Source: Microvirga sp. 3-52 | Lineage (GTDB): Bacteria; Pseudomonadota; Alphaproteobacteria; Rhizobiales; Beijerinckiaceae | Assembly (NCBI RefSeq): GCF_018383585.1 | Contig: NZ_JAHAMK010000022.1 | Location: 1-64,000 of the forward strand | Direction of reading: 5' to 3' | DNA: 64,000 nucleotides | Shown: one piece after another, positions 55,080-64,000 of the stretch | How the letters are laid out: each line of letters starts with the position of its first letter | Position numbering within the stretch: the first letter of the stretch is position 1 | The notes under the pieces: generated by a model | What the model saw: only the letters and a program-made list of their open reading frames with translations | What the model was told of the DNA's origin: nothing | Databases searched by the model: none | Made by a program: the position numbers and the translations under genes

Positions 55080-55474
55080 CCAGGATACCGCGCCGCTCAA
55101 TGGCCACTTCCATCCCAAGGGCAAGGCTTCGTCGCGGCATACCCTGGAGGCCCTGAAAGAAGCCCGGACAGGGTCGCCGTTTGAGGACAGCCGCAAGGCC
55201 GAAGGCATGAGGTTCGCCATCAACCTCGTCACGTCCGATAACGGCGAGAAGTTCATTGTCGAATTAGAGCGCCACGCCCGCCAGCATCGCGGGGTTCCAG
55301 GCAACGAGCCCGGATCTCACCCTGACCATCAACCGCTCCGACCTGGAGCTTGCCTCGACTATGGTCGACTTCGATCCGCGGTTCGAGGTCACGCCAGGCA
55401 CCCGTGAGAAACCGCCGGTTGTATACCGCGCGGCAACCTACCAAGCCGTGCCGGATCAGATCATCGCGGAGTAG
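55080..55474 (+). pseudogene. Alkylsulfatase remnant with catalytic domain deleted
   Basis: The frame reads GHFHPKGKASSRHTLEALKE and GSPFEDSR, the N-terminal region of SdsA/BDS1-type alkylsulfatases. It then runs directly into KAEGMRFAINLVTSDNGEKF of the C-terminal lipid-transfer-like domain. The whole metallo-beta-lactamase domain of several hundred residues is missing. After about 55265 a frameshift is needed to read SIAGFQATSPDLTLTINRSD and, after another gap, STMVDFDPRFEVTPGT to the stop. The promoter region upstream still looks intact. Confidence 0.75.
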
Positions 55475-55977
55475 GAAGCAGAAGCCTGTATGCTGATCGC
55501 TGTTGAAGCGGCTGATGAATGGGTTCTTCCGTAGCCGTTCGGACTGGTGAGGCACTCACAGCCAAAGGACGTTCCGCTCCCAAAGCCGGTCTGTCGGCTC
55601 GAGCATTGGTGCGCGAGCTTTGATCGAGGATGCCTTCACGTCGCCTGAAAGGCAGCTGATGGCACTCCTGGGACCTAAGCTCAAATTCTGCAGTCCTCGC
55701 GTACTCAGACGTTCTTCACAGTCGGTGAATTCTACTGCCTGACTTGTAGGCGACGTTGAACCGAAACACCCCGGTCCGGAGGCACGGTTTGTTGTATTGC
55801 CGCTGAGTGGCCTCCCTCCATTCGGGGATCAACATGTTGTAACTTGCGCTCGTGACCGTCCTCAGCTTAGCCTTGCCGCCGCTGGGGACATGCGTGAGAC
55901 GGGGAAACCCTGCCATCACGGTTCTGAAGTGCGTCAGTGCAGACGACATCTGGTCTTTGCCCGGCAATGAACTTCAA
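55475..55977. other. Long gap before the winged-helix/NTPase regulator
   Basis: About 500 bases without a convincing gene. One minus-strand frame (55716-55967) contains YNMLIPEWREATQRQYNKPC, which reads like protein, but I recognise no family. GGGGAAACCCTG (55901-55912) is the reverse complement of the promoter core CAGGGTTTCCCC. If functional it would point leftward. Confidence 0.4.
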
Positions 55978-57459
55978 ATGATGCAGCCGGACGAGGGCGA
56001 GGAGGAAGCCTTGAGCCTCGGTAGCGACATGCCTGGATCGAGAGCCGCGCCTTCAGACGCCGGGCAACAGGCTGGGCCGCCTGCGCCGGCATCCACCGAA
56101 TTCGGGCCATTCCGGCTGTTCCCCGCTGAACGGCGTCTTGCCAGGGCGGGAGCGACCATTCCGCTCGGAGGCAGGGCCTTCGACATCCTTATTCTGCTGG
56201 TCGGGAATGCCGGCAAGGTGATGACCAAGCAGGAACTCATGGCCGAGGTATGGAAAGGGGTGAGCGTCGACGAGAGCGGCCTGCGTGCCCAGATCGCATC
56301 GCTCAGGAAAGCCCTGGGAGACGGGGCGGACGGAGTGCGTTACATCGTCAATGTCGCCGGACAGGGATACTGCTTCGTCCATCCCCTGACGGCCCCCGGC
56401 TCGCCAGATCCCATATTGTCCGGTGGTCCCGATAGCAGGAACCGTCGAAGCTCATTACCGTACCGTTCGATCTCGATGATCGACCGTGACGATGACACGA
56501 ATGCCATCATCGAGCTTCTCGGGCGACATCGCTTCGTGACGATCCATGGCGCCGGCGGGATCGGCAAGACCACCGTGGCCCTGGCTGTGGCTCATCGATT
56601 GCTCGACGCATTCCGGGAGCAGGTTTGCTTTCTCGACCTCGGCCTGCTCGGCCCCCGCGCCTCCGTTCCCGACGCGCTGGCGTCCGCCTTGGGCCTGATT
56701 ATCCAAAGCCGCGATCCGACTTCGCACATCGCCAGGCACTTGCGGAACCGCAACATGCTTCTCGTGCTCGACTGCTGCGAGCACGTGATCGACTCGGTCG
56801 CTCCATTGGCCGAGTCGATCATGCAGGAGGCGCCGCACGTCAGCATCCTGGCAACAAGCCGCGAGCCACTGCGTGCCGACGGAGAGCACGTCTACGCGAT
56901 CGCGCCCTTAGGAATTCCCCCTCACGGCATCGTTCTCAGTGCCGAGGACATACTGCGCTATTCGGCCGCCTCCCTGTTCATAGAACGGGCCTTCGCGGGC
57001 GGCCTGAGACGGACGTTGAGCGATAGCGATACGCAGGTGATCGCCGACATCTGCCGGAAGGTCGACGGCATTGCGTTGGCCTTGGAGCTTGCGGCCGGCC
57101 GGGTCAGCGTCCACGGCCTGAAGGAGACGGCATCGCTGCTCGACGGCAGGCTCAAGCTCCTGTGGCAGGGGCGGCGGACAGCGGTTGCGCGTCACAGAAC
57201 CCTGAACGCAACGCTGGACTGGAGCCACGACCTGACCTCCGCGGAAGAGCAGATCGTGCTGCGCCGCCTCTCCGTCCTCGTGGGGCCGTTCACCCTCGAT
57301 GAGGCCCAGACCGTTGCCTGTGGCGACGACATGGACCCCGTAGAGGTCGTCGAGGCATTGGCGCGGCTGGTCGCGAAGTCCCTCGTCAGTGCCGACCCGA
57401 ACGGGGAACCTGCGCGGTACCGGCTTCTGGATACGACCCGCGCCTATGCGCGAGGCTAG
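55978..57459 (+). CDS. Winged-helix/NTPase regulator, N-terminal half (ends at in-frame TAG)
   Basis: An OmpR-type winged helix comes first (FGPFRLFPAERRLARAGATI; LMAEVWKGVSVDESGLRAQI; YIVNVAGQGYCFV). Next is an AAA/NB-ARC-like NTPase with Walker A GAGGIGKTTVALA, Walker B NMLLVLDCCEHV and the sensor-like ILATSREPLRADGEHVYAI. It ends RLLDTTRAYARG at a TAG (57457-57459), where homologues continue without interruption. The start is uncertain: ATG 55978 or 55981, or GTG 55852 without ribosome site. If not read through, the product is a truncated DNA-binding ATPase lacking its helical-repeat sensor. Confidence 0.82.
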   Translation: MMQPDEGEEEALSLGSDMPGSRAAPSDAGQQAGPPAPASTEFGPFRLFPAERRLARAGATIPLGGRAFDILILLVGNAGKVMTKQELMAEVWKGVSVDESGLRAQIASLRKALGDGADGVRYIVNVAGQGYCFVHPLTAPGSPDPILSGGPDSRNRRSSLPYRSISMIDRDDDTNAIIELLGRHRFVTIHGAGGIGKTTVALAVAHRLLDAFREQVCFLDLGLLGPRASVPDALASALGLIIQSRDPTSHIARHLRNRNMLLVLDCCEHVIDSVAPLAESIMQEAPHVSILATSREPLRADGEHVYAIAPLGIPPHGIVLSAEDILRYSAASLFIERAFAGGLRRTLSDSDTQVIADICRKVDGIALALELAAGRVSVHGLKETASLLDGRLKLLWQGRRTAVARHRTLNATLDWSHDLTSAEEQIVLRRLSVLVGPFTLDEAQTVACGDDMDPVEVVEALARLVAKSLVSADPNGEPARYRLLDTTRAYARG

Positions 57460-58920
57460 CTCGCTGACAGCGGCGAGGAGGCTGAAGTCGCCCGTCGGCA
57501 TGCGGCGTACTTCAGGGTGTGGCTCGAGCATAAGCACGCCAGGGCACCTGGTCAGGCCAAAGAGCCCGGTGCCTCTGGTGCTATCCCTCTGGGCAACATC
57601 CGCTCCGCGCTGGAATGGTGCTCGTCCCGGACTGTCGAGACCGAACTCCATGTCCAGCTCGCATCCTACGCCGCGGAGCTGTTCCTCGAACTCAACTTCC
57701 TGAACGAGTGCCGCCTTTGCTGCGAACGCGCGCTGTCCGTGGTGGACGCAACCCTGTCGGGGACGCGGTACGAGATGACCTTGCGAGGCTCGCTCGGACG
57801 CGCCCTGCTGCTCAGCGACAACTCCGGCGGCGATACGGATGCCCACTTCCAACGAGCGCTGGAGATCGCCGAGGCGCTTGGCGATCTGTCCTATCGATTC
57901 AGGGCCCTCAACGACTTGCATATCCACTACCGCCGCGCAGCCGTCTTCGACCGCCTCATCCCGATGGCCGAACAGGCGATGTCGATCGCGGACAGCCTCT
58001 CCGATCCCACGACGGCGGCAACGGCAAGCTTGATGCTCGGCGCCTCACATCATCTCGTGGGAAACCTCGCAGCCGCCCGGGCCGCGCTGAGCGGCTCCGT
58101 CCGCCACCAGCTCCTTCCTGGCCAGGCACCGCACAGGCTCATGGACTTCCAATCCAAGTCGCAATTGATCATGGCGCAGACGCTCTGGCTCCAGGGCTAT
58201 CCCGATCGGGCCGTCGCTACCGTTCGGGAGGCGGAGCGGTTCGAGCCGGCGAACGACCTCTCGACCTGCCAGACCCTCATCATCGCGATGGAGGTGTTCC
58301 GTCTCAGGCGGGACTGGGCAACGTTCGAGGGTTATCTCGGCCGCCTGATCCAGGTTTCAGGCGAGGCCTCGCTCGAACCCTACGGATGGCTGGGCCTGGG
58401 CTTCAAAGGCGAACTCGTCCTGAAACGGGGGGACGTGGAGCTCGGCATTTCCATCGTCCGGGACGCCATCGCCAGGCTGCAAGCGGACCGGTTCGAACTC
58501 TTCCTGCCCTGGCTCAGGTGTGCCTTGGCCGACGGCTTGGCCATCAGGGGGTATTGGGACCAAGCTCTCGACCTCGTGCGAGGAGAAATCGAATCCATCC
58601 TGCAACGCGGAGGAGCCTACTATCTTCCGGAACTCCTGCGGGTCCACGGCGACCTGCTGACCGGCGCAGGTGCAGAGACGGAGGCCGAGGCCCAGTACCT
58701 TCGATCGATCGACGTGGCGAAGGAGCAGACGGCCCTGTCGTGGCACCTGCGGACGGCAACGAGTCTGGCCCGCCTTTGGTCCCGCCACGGGCGCAGCAAG
58801 GATGCGTGCAGTATGCTGGAGGGAGTCTACGCGGACTTTAGCGAGGGCTTCGGAACGGAGGATCTCAAGGCAGCGAAACTTCTGCTCGATACGTTTGTTG
58901 GATCCGGGGACCGCAAGTAG
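57460..58920 (+). pseudogene. Winged-helix/NTPase regulator, C-terminal half (helical repeats)
   Basis: The same reading frame continues after the TAG as LADSGEEAEVARRHAAYFRV, exactly what family members show after AYAREK, and stays open for 486 codons. The region is alpha-helical and repeat-like (TPR-type: AHFQRALEIAEALGDLSYRF; YPDRAVATVREAERFEP; AEAQYLRSIDVAKEQTALSW). An ATG at 57517 exists, but without a ribosome site. It is therefore best seen as the severed sensor part of one regulator, not a separate gene. Confidence 0.8.
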
Positions 58921-59090
58921 GAAACCTTTGGCATTTCCCTGGGAGGGCGGCCCGCGCCTTCCGGCCGCTTCGGCCATGGCTATCGTCACAAGACTTCACA
59001 CAATTTCACAACGCTCAACTGGTACATCAACAGAGCCCGGTCCATCGTCCCACCGTCGTGGGTGCAACGTGTTATGGGTGGCCGGGAACC

Positions 59091-59504
59091 ATGCCGATCA
59101 GTTCACATCAAGCGCATACGGCCATTGACGGGGCCGAGAGCAAGGCTCGCGAGATGGGTCTGCCCGTCGTCGTCGCGGTGCTCGATGCCGGTGCCCACCT
59201 CAAGGCCTTCCGGCGCATGGACGGGGCGGTGCTGGCCTCCATCGACATCGCCATCCGCAAGGCCTCGACCGCTGTCTTGTTCCAGGCCAACAGCGAGGCC
59301 GTCTGGGAGTACTGCAAGCCGGGCGCTCCCGCACCGGGCCTGGAGCTGACGAACGGCGGCCTCGCCCCGTTCGGGGGCGGCATACCGCTCAAATCTCCGG
59401 ATGGGCAGGTCATTGGAGCCCTGGGCGTATCCGGCGGCACCGTCGCGCAGGATGTCGAGGTCGCACAGGCCGGCTTTGCCGCCTTCAAAGCCCTGACCCG
59501 CTGA
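59091..59504 (+). CDS. GlcG/HbpS-family heme-binding-like protein
   Basis: A 137-residue protein with the whole GlcG/HbpS domain: AIDGAESKAREMGLPVVVAV, FRRMDGAVLASIDIAIRKAS, GGLAPFGGGIPLKSPDGQVI and GALGVSGGTVAQDVEVAQAG. HbpS binds heme and helps sense redox stress, while GlcG is linked to glycolate use; the role here is open. The start at 59091 fits the domain best. An SDR gene follows after 48 bases, so the two may be co-transcribed. Confidence 0.88.
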   Translation: MPISSHQAHTAIDGAESKAREMGLPVVVAVLDAGAHLKAFRRMDGAVLASIDIAIRKASTAVLFQANSEAVWEYCKPGAPAPGLELTNGGLAPFGGGIPLKSPDGQVIGALGVSGGTVAQDVEVAQAGFAAFKALTR

Positions 59505-59552
59505 GGCGGGAACCATTTCAAACGCGATCATCAACCTGAAAAGGGACGGGAC

Positions 59553-60356
59553 ATGTCAAAGACGATTCTGATCACCGGTGCGGGTTCGGGCTTCGGAAGG
59601 GGCGCCGCCATCGGCATGGGCAAGAATGGCCACAACATCATCGCCACCGTCCATGTCTCCTCGCAGGTCACGCCGCTGCGCAAGGAAGCCAGGGCGCTGG
59701 GACTCCAGAATTTCCGTGTCGAGCGCCTCGACCTGACCGATCCCTATGACATCGCCCAGGCGCAATCATGGGACTTCGACGTGCTCTGGAACAACGCCGG
59801 CATGGGCGAGGCCGGCCCGGTCTGGGAAATCCCGATCGATCTCGTCCGCAAGAACTACGAGGTCAACGTCTTCTTGCCGCTGGCGCTCACTCAAGGAGTC
59901 GTGCGCCGCTGGGTATCGGAGCGCAAGAAGGGCAAGGTCGTGTTCACCTCGTCCATGGGTGGCCTGTTCACCCCGGCCAACTGGGGCACCTACGTCTCGA
60001 CCAAGCATGCGCTGGAGTCGATCGCCGAGGCGCTGCAACAGGAGCTGGCGCCGTACGGCATCAAGGTCCAGACAATCAATCCCGGCGCCTACTACACCGG
60101 CTACAACGAAACGATGGCTGACAACCCCTTCCGCTGGCTCGACGACAGCAAGCACCTCACCAGACGGGCCGACCTGCGCAAGGGCTTCGACGATTTCTTC
60201 TCGACGCCTGAGGGCCGCATGGACCCGCAGGAGATGATCGACCGGATGACCGAGATCGTTCCTGCCGACACCGGCAAATTCCGCAACGTGGTGCCGAGAA
60301 AGATCGAGGACATGCTGCGAAATCATCAGCTCGCGGCCTGGGATAATCAGATCTGA
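59553..60356 (+). CDS. SDR family oxidoreductase
   Basis: A 267-residue classical short-chain dehydrogenase. It has TGAGSGFGRGAAIGM (cofactor loop), NNAGMGEAGPV, the catalytic serine region VVFTSSMGG and YVSTK. The C-terminal substrate loop (NPGAYYTGYNETMADNPFRW) is longer than in the SDR at 654-1379. GGGACGGGAC precedes the start. Substrate unknown. A strong hairpin follows the stop. Confidence 0.9.
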   Translation: MSKTILITGAGSGFGRGAAIGMGKNGHNIIATVHVSSQVTPLRKEARALGLQNFRVERLDLTDPYDIAQAQSWDFDVLWNNAGMGEAGPVWEIPIDLVRKNYEVNVFLPLALTQGVVRRWVSERKKGKVVFTSSMGGLFTPANWGTYVSTKHALESIAEALQQELAPYGIKVQTINPGAYYTGYNETMADNPFRWLDDSKHLTRRADLRKGFDDFFSTPEGRMDPQEMIDRMTEIVPADTGKFRNVVPRKIEDMLRNHQLAAWDNQI

Positions 60357-60362
60357 CGTTCC

Positions 60363-60385
60363 GGTGGCGGAGCCTCTCCGCCACC
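60363..60385 (+). terminator. Terminator hairpin after SDR gene
   Basis: GGTGGCGGAG pairs perfectly with CTCCGCCACC around a CCT loop, 6 bases after the SDR stop. The stem is very stable, though no long U-run follows. It separates the HbpS/SDR unit from paoABC. Confidence 0.65.
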
Positions 60386-60630
60386 GAGAGTTCCACAGTC
60401 GAAATCATCTCCAGGAAACGACGCTGTCGAACGGTCGCTTACCCGAGGGGACGCAGAGATGAGCACGAAAAGGCCTTCTTCGACAGCATCGCGTTCAACG
60501 ATCTCTGGACGCGGGTAAGTCCGACCCAAGAAGCCGATCCCGGTTCGGGCCGATCAAGGCCCTCGCGTAACTCCGCAGATTTCAATGCGTCTTCGTCCGG
60601 GCATGCCCGGCATAACAATCAGGAGTCCGC

Positions 60631-61278
60631 ATGTCCATGTCCGATCATAATGACGCCCCTTCGGGTAAGACACGCCCAACGTCGGGAACCACCGCCCCCA
60701 GGAGCACACTCTCCCGCCGCTCAATCCTGCAGATGGCCGGGGGAGCAGCGTCCCTTGCCGCCGCCGCCGGGGTGGCCGCGCAACCCGCTTTACCCGGCGG
60801 TCCGCCAGTCGCGTCAACGATGCACGTCCGCATGGTCGTCAACGGCAGCGCACGGCAACTCGAGGTCGACCCCCGGCAATCACTGCTCGATGTCCTGCGT
60901 GAGACGCTCGACCTCACGGGGACGAAGAAGGGCTGCAACCAGGGCGCCTGCGGTGCCTGCACGGTGCTCCTGAACGGGCGGCGCGTGACGTCGTGCCTGA
61001 CATTGGCCGTCATGCATGACGGTGCCGAGATCACCACGATTGAAGGCCTGGCCCAGGGTGATGAACTCCATCCGCTCCAGGCCGCCTTCATCGCGCACGA
61101 CGGGTTCCAGTGCGGATTCTGCACGCCGGGTCAGATCATGTCGGGCGTCGCCTGCATCGCCGAGGGACACGCCACTTCGCCTGAGCAGATCCAGTTCTGG
61201 ATGAGCGGCAACATCTGCCGATGTGGCGCCTATCCCGGAATCGTCGCCGCGGTGGCCGATGCGGCAGGGAGGACCTGA
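60631..61278 (+). CDS. paoA: Periplasmic aldehyde oxidoreductase, 2Fe-2S subunit
   Basis: A 215-residue protein with a twin-arginine signal (LSRRSILQMAGGAASLAAAA). The plant-type [2Fe-2S] motif is KGCNQGACGACTVLLNGRR, and the second cluster lies in GFQCGFCTPGQIMSG and GNICRCGAYPGIV. This matches PaoA (YagT) of E. coli, the iron-sulfur subunit of a molybdenum aldehyde oxidoreductase carried to the periplasm. CAGGAGT precedes the start. The FAD and molybdenum subunits follow directly. Confidence 0.93.
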   Translation: MSMSDHNDAPSGKTRPTSGTTAPRSTLSRRSILQMAGGAASLAAAAGVAAQPALPGGPPVASTMHVRMVVNGSARQLEVDPRQSLLDVLRETLDLTGTKKGCNQGACGACTVLLNGRRVTSCLTLAVMHDGAEITTIEGLAQGDELHPLQAAFIAHDGFQCGFCTPGQIMSGVACIAEGHATSPEQIQFWMSGNICRCGAYPGIVAAVADAAGRT

Positions 61279-61280
61279 CG

Positions 61281-62258
61281 ATGCTGTCCTTCAATTTCGA
61301 AAAGGTGCGGACGGAGCAGGACGCGATCCGCGCCGCCGCCGTAGGCGGACGCTACATCGCCGGTGGCACCACGCTGATCGACCTGATGCGCGAGGAGGTC
61401 GAGAGGCCCGAGCATCTCGTCGACATCAATGCCCTGCCGATGGCCGACATCCGCGCGGACGGATTCGATCTCGTCATCGGTGCGCTCGCCCGCATGAGCG
61501 ATGTCGCCGCCCATCCGGAAACGAAGCGCCTCGAGCCTTTGGTTGCCGAGGCGCTGATCGAGGGCGCTTCTCCGCAACTTCGCAACATGGCCTCGACGGG
61601 CGGCAACCTGTTGCAGCGCGTGCGCTGCCCGTACTTCCGGATGCTGGACGCGGCCTGCAACAAGCGCGATCCGGGCTCGGGCTGCTCTGCGATCAACGGC
61701 CTCAACGCCGGACACGCGATTCTGGGCACCAGCGACCACTGCGTCGCGACCCATCCATCCGACGTGGCCGTCGCCTTGGTCGCGCTCGAGGCTACGATGC
61801 GGGTGAAAGGTCCAGACGGTGAGCGCACCTTCCCGGTCGAGGAACTCTTCCGGCTTCCTGGAAACGCGCCCCATCTCGAGCACACTTTGCGCCCCGGCGA
61901 GCTGATCGTCGAGATACGGGTGCCCGGCGGCCCCTACGCCCGGCAGGCCCGCTATCTCAAGGTGCGTGACCGCGCCTCCTACGAGTTCGCGCTCGTGTCG
62001 GCAGCCGTGGCGCTGGAGACGGCAGGCGGGACCATTTGGCAAGCGCGTGTCGCCGTCGGCGGCGTCGGTACCCGTCCCTGGCGCATGCGGGCCGTGGAGG
62101 AGGCGCTCAGAGACAAGCCACCAGGTCGCAATGTCTTCGAAGCGGCGGCCCAGCTTGCCCTCGAGGGAGCCCGGCCGCTGTCGCACAACCACTACAAGGT
62201 CGAGCTGCTGCCGCGGACCATCGTCCGGGCTCTCGAGATGGCAGGGGACGTCGCATGA
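61281..62258 (+). CDS. paoB: Aldehyde oxidoreductase, FAD-binding subunit
   Basis: A 325-residue protein of the xanthine-dehydrogenase FAD subunit family. The FAD-binding loop is GGRYIAGGTTLIDLM, followed by NMASTGGNLLQRVRCPYFRM. Cysteines in CPYFRMLDAACNKRDPGSGC could hold the extra [4Fe-4S] cluster found in E. coli PaoB. A C-terminal CO-deh-type domain follows. It starts 2 bases after paoA and overlaps paoC by ATGA. Without its own signal it would be exported with PaoA. Confidence 0.93.
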   Translation: MLSFNFEKVRTEQDAIRAAAVGGRYIAGGTTLIDLMREEVERPEHLVDINALPMADIRADGFDLVIGALARMSDVAAHPETKRLEPLVAEALIEGASPQLRNMASTGGNLLQRVRCPYFRMLDAACNKRDPGSGCSAINGLNAGHAILGTSDHCVATHPSDVAVALVALEATMRVKGPDGERTFPVEELFRLPGNAPHLEHTLRPGELIVEIRVPGGPYARQARYLKVRDRASYEFALVSAAVALETAGGTIWQARVAVGGVGTRPWRMRAVEEALRDKPPGRNVFEAAAQLALEGARPLSHNHYKVELLPRTIVRALEMAGDVA

Positions 62259-64000
62259 CAACGAACGTGATCGGAATACCTCTGACCCGCGTCGATGGGC
62301 GCGCGAAGGTGACAGGTGCTGCTCGTTATGCGGCCGACTTCAACCAGCATGCCCAGCTCCATGCGGTGATCGTCGGCGCAACGACAGGTCTCGGCCGGGT
62401 GACGGCACTGGACGAGACGTCAGCGCGGGCCATGCCCGGCGTCGTCGAGGTCATCAGTCACCTCAACGCTCCGCGCCTGCCCTATGGACCGCACAAGAGC
62501 TTCATCGACCCGGCCGTCGGCGAGCGGCTCCATGTCCTCCAGGACGACCAGGTCCGGTTCTACGGCCAGCCCGTTGCGCTCGTCGTGGCCGACACGCTCG
62601 ACCACGCGGAGCGCGCCGCCAACGCCCTGCGCATCAGCTATGCGGCCGAGCGCCCGGTCGTCGATACGCACGACCCCGCAGCACAAACGGTTGAACCATC
62701 CGGATCCGGGGCGCACGGCGATACATTGCGCGGGGACGCGGATCGGGCGCTGGCGGAGGCTCCCGTGAAGGTCGACGCGACCTACGACATGGCACGCGAG
62801 AACCACAACCCGATGGAGCCGCACGCGGTCGTCGCCGCCTGGGACGGCAACAGGCTGACCCTGTGGAGCAAGAGCCAGTTCGTCGTGAACGAGCAGGCCG
62901 AGATCGCGGCGATCTTCGGCCTCCCGGCCCAGAACGTGCAGGTGATCTGTCCCTTCATTGGCGGCGCCTTCGGGACGTCCCTGCGGACATGGCCGCACGT
63001 GACGCTCGCGGCCATGGCGGCCCGACAGGTCGGGCGCCCCGTCAAGCTCGTCCTGACCCGCAAGCAGATGTTCTTCACTACCGGCCATCGCCCGCGCACC
63101 CTACAACGTGTCGCCATCGGAGCGACCCGGGATGGCAGGATCACGAGCATCGTCCACGAGGGCAACGGCGAGACGAGCCGCTACGAGCAGTTCACCGAGG
63201 CGCTGCTCTCCGCCACGAGCTACATGTACTCGTGCCCTAACGTGCGCACGCGCTATCGCTTGACGCCGCTCGATACCGGCACTCCCAATCACATGCGTGG
63301 TCCGGGCGAGGCGAGTGGGATCTTCGCTCTCGAATCCGCGATCGACGAACTCTCCTACGGGCTGGGTCTCGACCCGATCGAGTTGCGCCGCCGCAACGAG
63401 CCGACAATGGACGAGGGCGCGGACAAACCGTTCTCCAGCCGCTCCCTGATGCAATGCTACGACGCCGGTGCCGAGCGGTTCGGCTGGGCCCGGCGCACTC
63501 CAGCCCCACGCTCGATGCGCGATGGCCGACTGCTGGTCGGCATGGGGGTGGCATCCGCCACCTATCCGGTTTTCTTTGGTCCGGCGAGCGCACGCGTCCG
63601 ACTGCATGCCGACGGCACTGCCGCAGTCGAGGTCGCCGCAAGTGACATGGGGCCGGGCACCTACACGTCGATGACGCAGGTAGCCGCCGAGACACTCGGC
63701 ATTCCCGTCGAACAGGTTCGCGTCAGCATTGGGCACTCGGACTTCCCGCCCGCGCCACCGCATGGCGGCTCCATGACAATGGCCTCCGTCGGCTCCGCGG
63801 TTCGTGCCGCCTGCCTGGCGGCACGGGATGAGGTGACCAGGCGTGCCGTCGCGGATCAGCGCTCCCCGGTCTTCGGTGCAGCCCTGGACGGCATCGAGTG
63901 GATCGGTGGAAGTCTGCGCCGGCTTGGGGACTCTTCCCCCGGGCAAACCTATCACGACGTGGTGGCGAGCAGCGGTCAGCCGGTCGAGGTGCATGCCTCC
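62255..64000 (+). CDS. paoC: Aldehyde oxidoreductase, molybdenum-binding subunit (3' end outside window)
   Basis: The first 582 codons of a xanthine-oxidase-family large subunit; about 150 residues are beyond the window. The N-terminal hammerhead domain (TRVDGRAKVTGAARYAADFN) and cofactor-binding segments NPMEPHAVVAAWDG, FIGGAFGTSLRTWPHVTLAA, HMRGPGEASGIFALESAIDE and SDMGPGTYTSMTQVAAETLG are visible. The catalytic glutamate would be beyond the end. PaoABC oxidises aromatic aldehydes to acids in the periplasm. No paoD-type cofactor gene is visible here, but one could follow. Confidence 0.93.
   Translation, partial: MTTNVIGIPLTRVDGRAKVTGAARYAADFNQHAQLHAVIVGATTGLGRVTALDETSARAMPGVVEVISHLNAPRLPYGPHKSFIDPAVGERLHVLQDDQVRFYGQPVALVVADTLDHAERAANALRISYAAERPVVDTHDPAAQTVEPSGSGAHGDTLRGDADRALAEAPVKVDATYDMARENHNPMEPHAVVAAWDGNRLTLWSKSQFVVNEQAEIAAIFGLPAQNVQVICPFIGGAFGTSLRTWPHVTLAAMAARQVGRPVKLVLTRKQMFFTTGHRPRTLQRVAIGATRDGRITSIVHEGNGETSRYEQFTEALLSATSYMYSCPNVRTRYRLTPLDTGTPNHMRGPGEASGIFALESAIDELSYGLGLDPIELRRRNEPTMDEGADKPFSSRSLMQCYDAGAERFGWARRTPAPRSMRDGRLLVGMGVASATYPVFFGPASARVRLHADGTAAVEVAASDMGPGTYTSMTQVAAETLGIPVEQVRVSIGHSDFPPAPPHGGSMTMASVGSAVRAACLAARDEVTRRAVADQRSPVFGAALDGIEWIGGSLRRLGDSSPGQTYHDVVASSGQPVEVHAS

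Noticed and set aside
55253..55555. Minus-strand frame over the alkylsulfatase remnant
   Set aside because: The plus strand carries clear family similarity, so the minus frame is a shadow.
55901..55912. GGGGAAACCCTG, reverse complement of the promoter core, upstream of the split regulator
   Set aside because: It points away from the regulator, has no good -10 at the usual distance and no leftward gene; listed only in the gap description.

Overview
The window is GC-rich, densely coded bacterial DNA. Its gene families (MalK-type sugar ABC systems, ROK regulator, GlcG/HbpS protein, Tat-exported PaoABC oxidoreductase, AbgT, DUF1269 and glycine-zipper envelope proteins) suggest an alphaproteobacterium of the Hyphomicrobiales, perhaps a Methylobacteriaceae or Microvirga-like soil organism. 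This is inferred from gene content; the window holds no rRNA or other phylogenetic marker, and I saw no tRNA, CRISPR array or intact insertion sequence.

Layout. 0-2.8 kb (+): the end of a sugar/polyol ABC ATPase, an L-xylulose-reductase-like SDR and an erythritol/threitol-type dehydrogenase. 2.9-3.55 kb: a decayed cardiolipin synthase. 3.55-8.0 kb (-): a formylglycine-generating enzyme, a Cys-type arylsulfatase, two small secreted proteins and a secreted HAD phosphatase. 8.3-12.6 kb (+): a histidine kinase/NarL-type regulator pair and a DUF3302-like/HlyD pair. 12.7-24 kb: a carbohydrate ABC operon (-) with an argininosuccinate-lyase-like enzyme and PfkB kinase, divergent from ROK regulator-PIG-L deacetylase-EamA (+). 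24.7-37.3 kb (-): a long block with an unusual Mrp/Mbh-type cation/proton antiporter between two SLC13 permeases that carry TrkA-C domains, then an M20 peptidase and an AbgT transporter. 37.7-44.9 kb (+): an adaptor-RND pump-adaptor operon and a beta-helix-like membrane protein. 45-59 kb: an accessory stretch of small envelope proteins, glutaminase, an L,D-transpeptidase, an orphan amino-acid binding protein, an ABC domain without ATPase, an outer-membrane protein and several broken genes. 59-64 kb (+): a HbpS-like protein, an SDR and the paoABC molybdenum oxidoreductase, cut by the window end.

Two themes stand out. First, a repeated promoter architecture: TCAGGGT-like half-sites about 22 bp apart, the downstream one continuing as AGGGTTT, with a TATaCT-like -10 element 36-38 bp further on. 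It lies upstream of the response regulator, DUF1269, glycine-zipper lipoprotein, lipoprotein/L,D-transpeptidase and alkylsulfatase-remnant loci, and related sites lie upstream of the kinase and sulfatase operon. It looks like an undescribed envelope-stress-type regulon, possibly controlled by the local two-component pair. Second, gene decay: cardiolipin synthase, DUF1269, the beta-helix protein and alkylsulfatase survive as fragments, and a winged-helix/NTPase regulator is split by one in-frame TAG.
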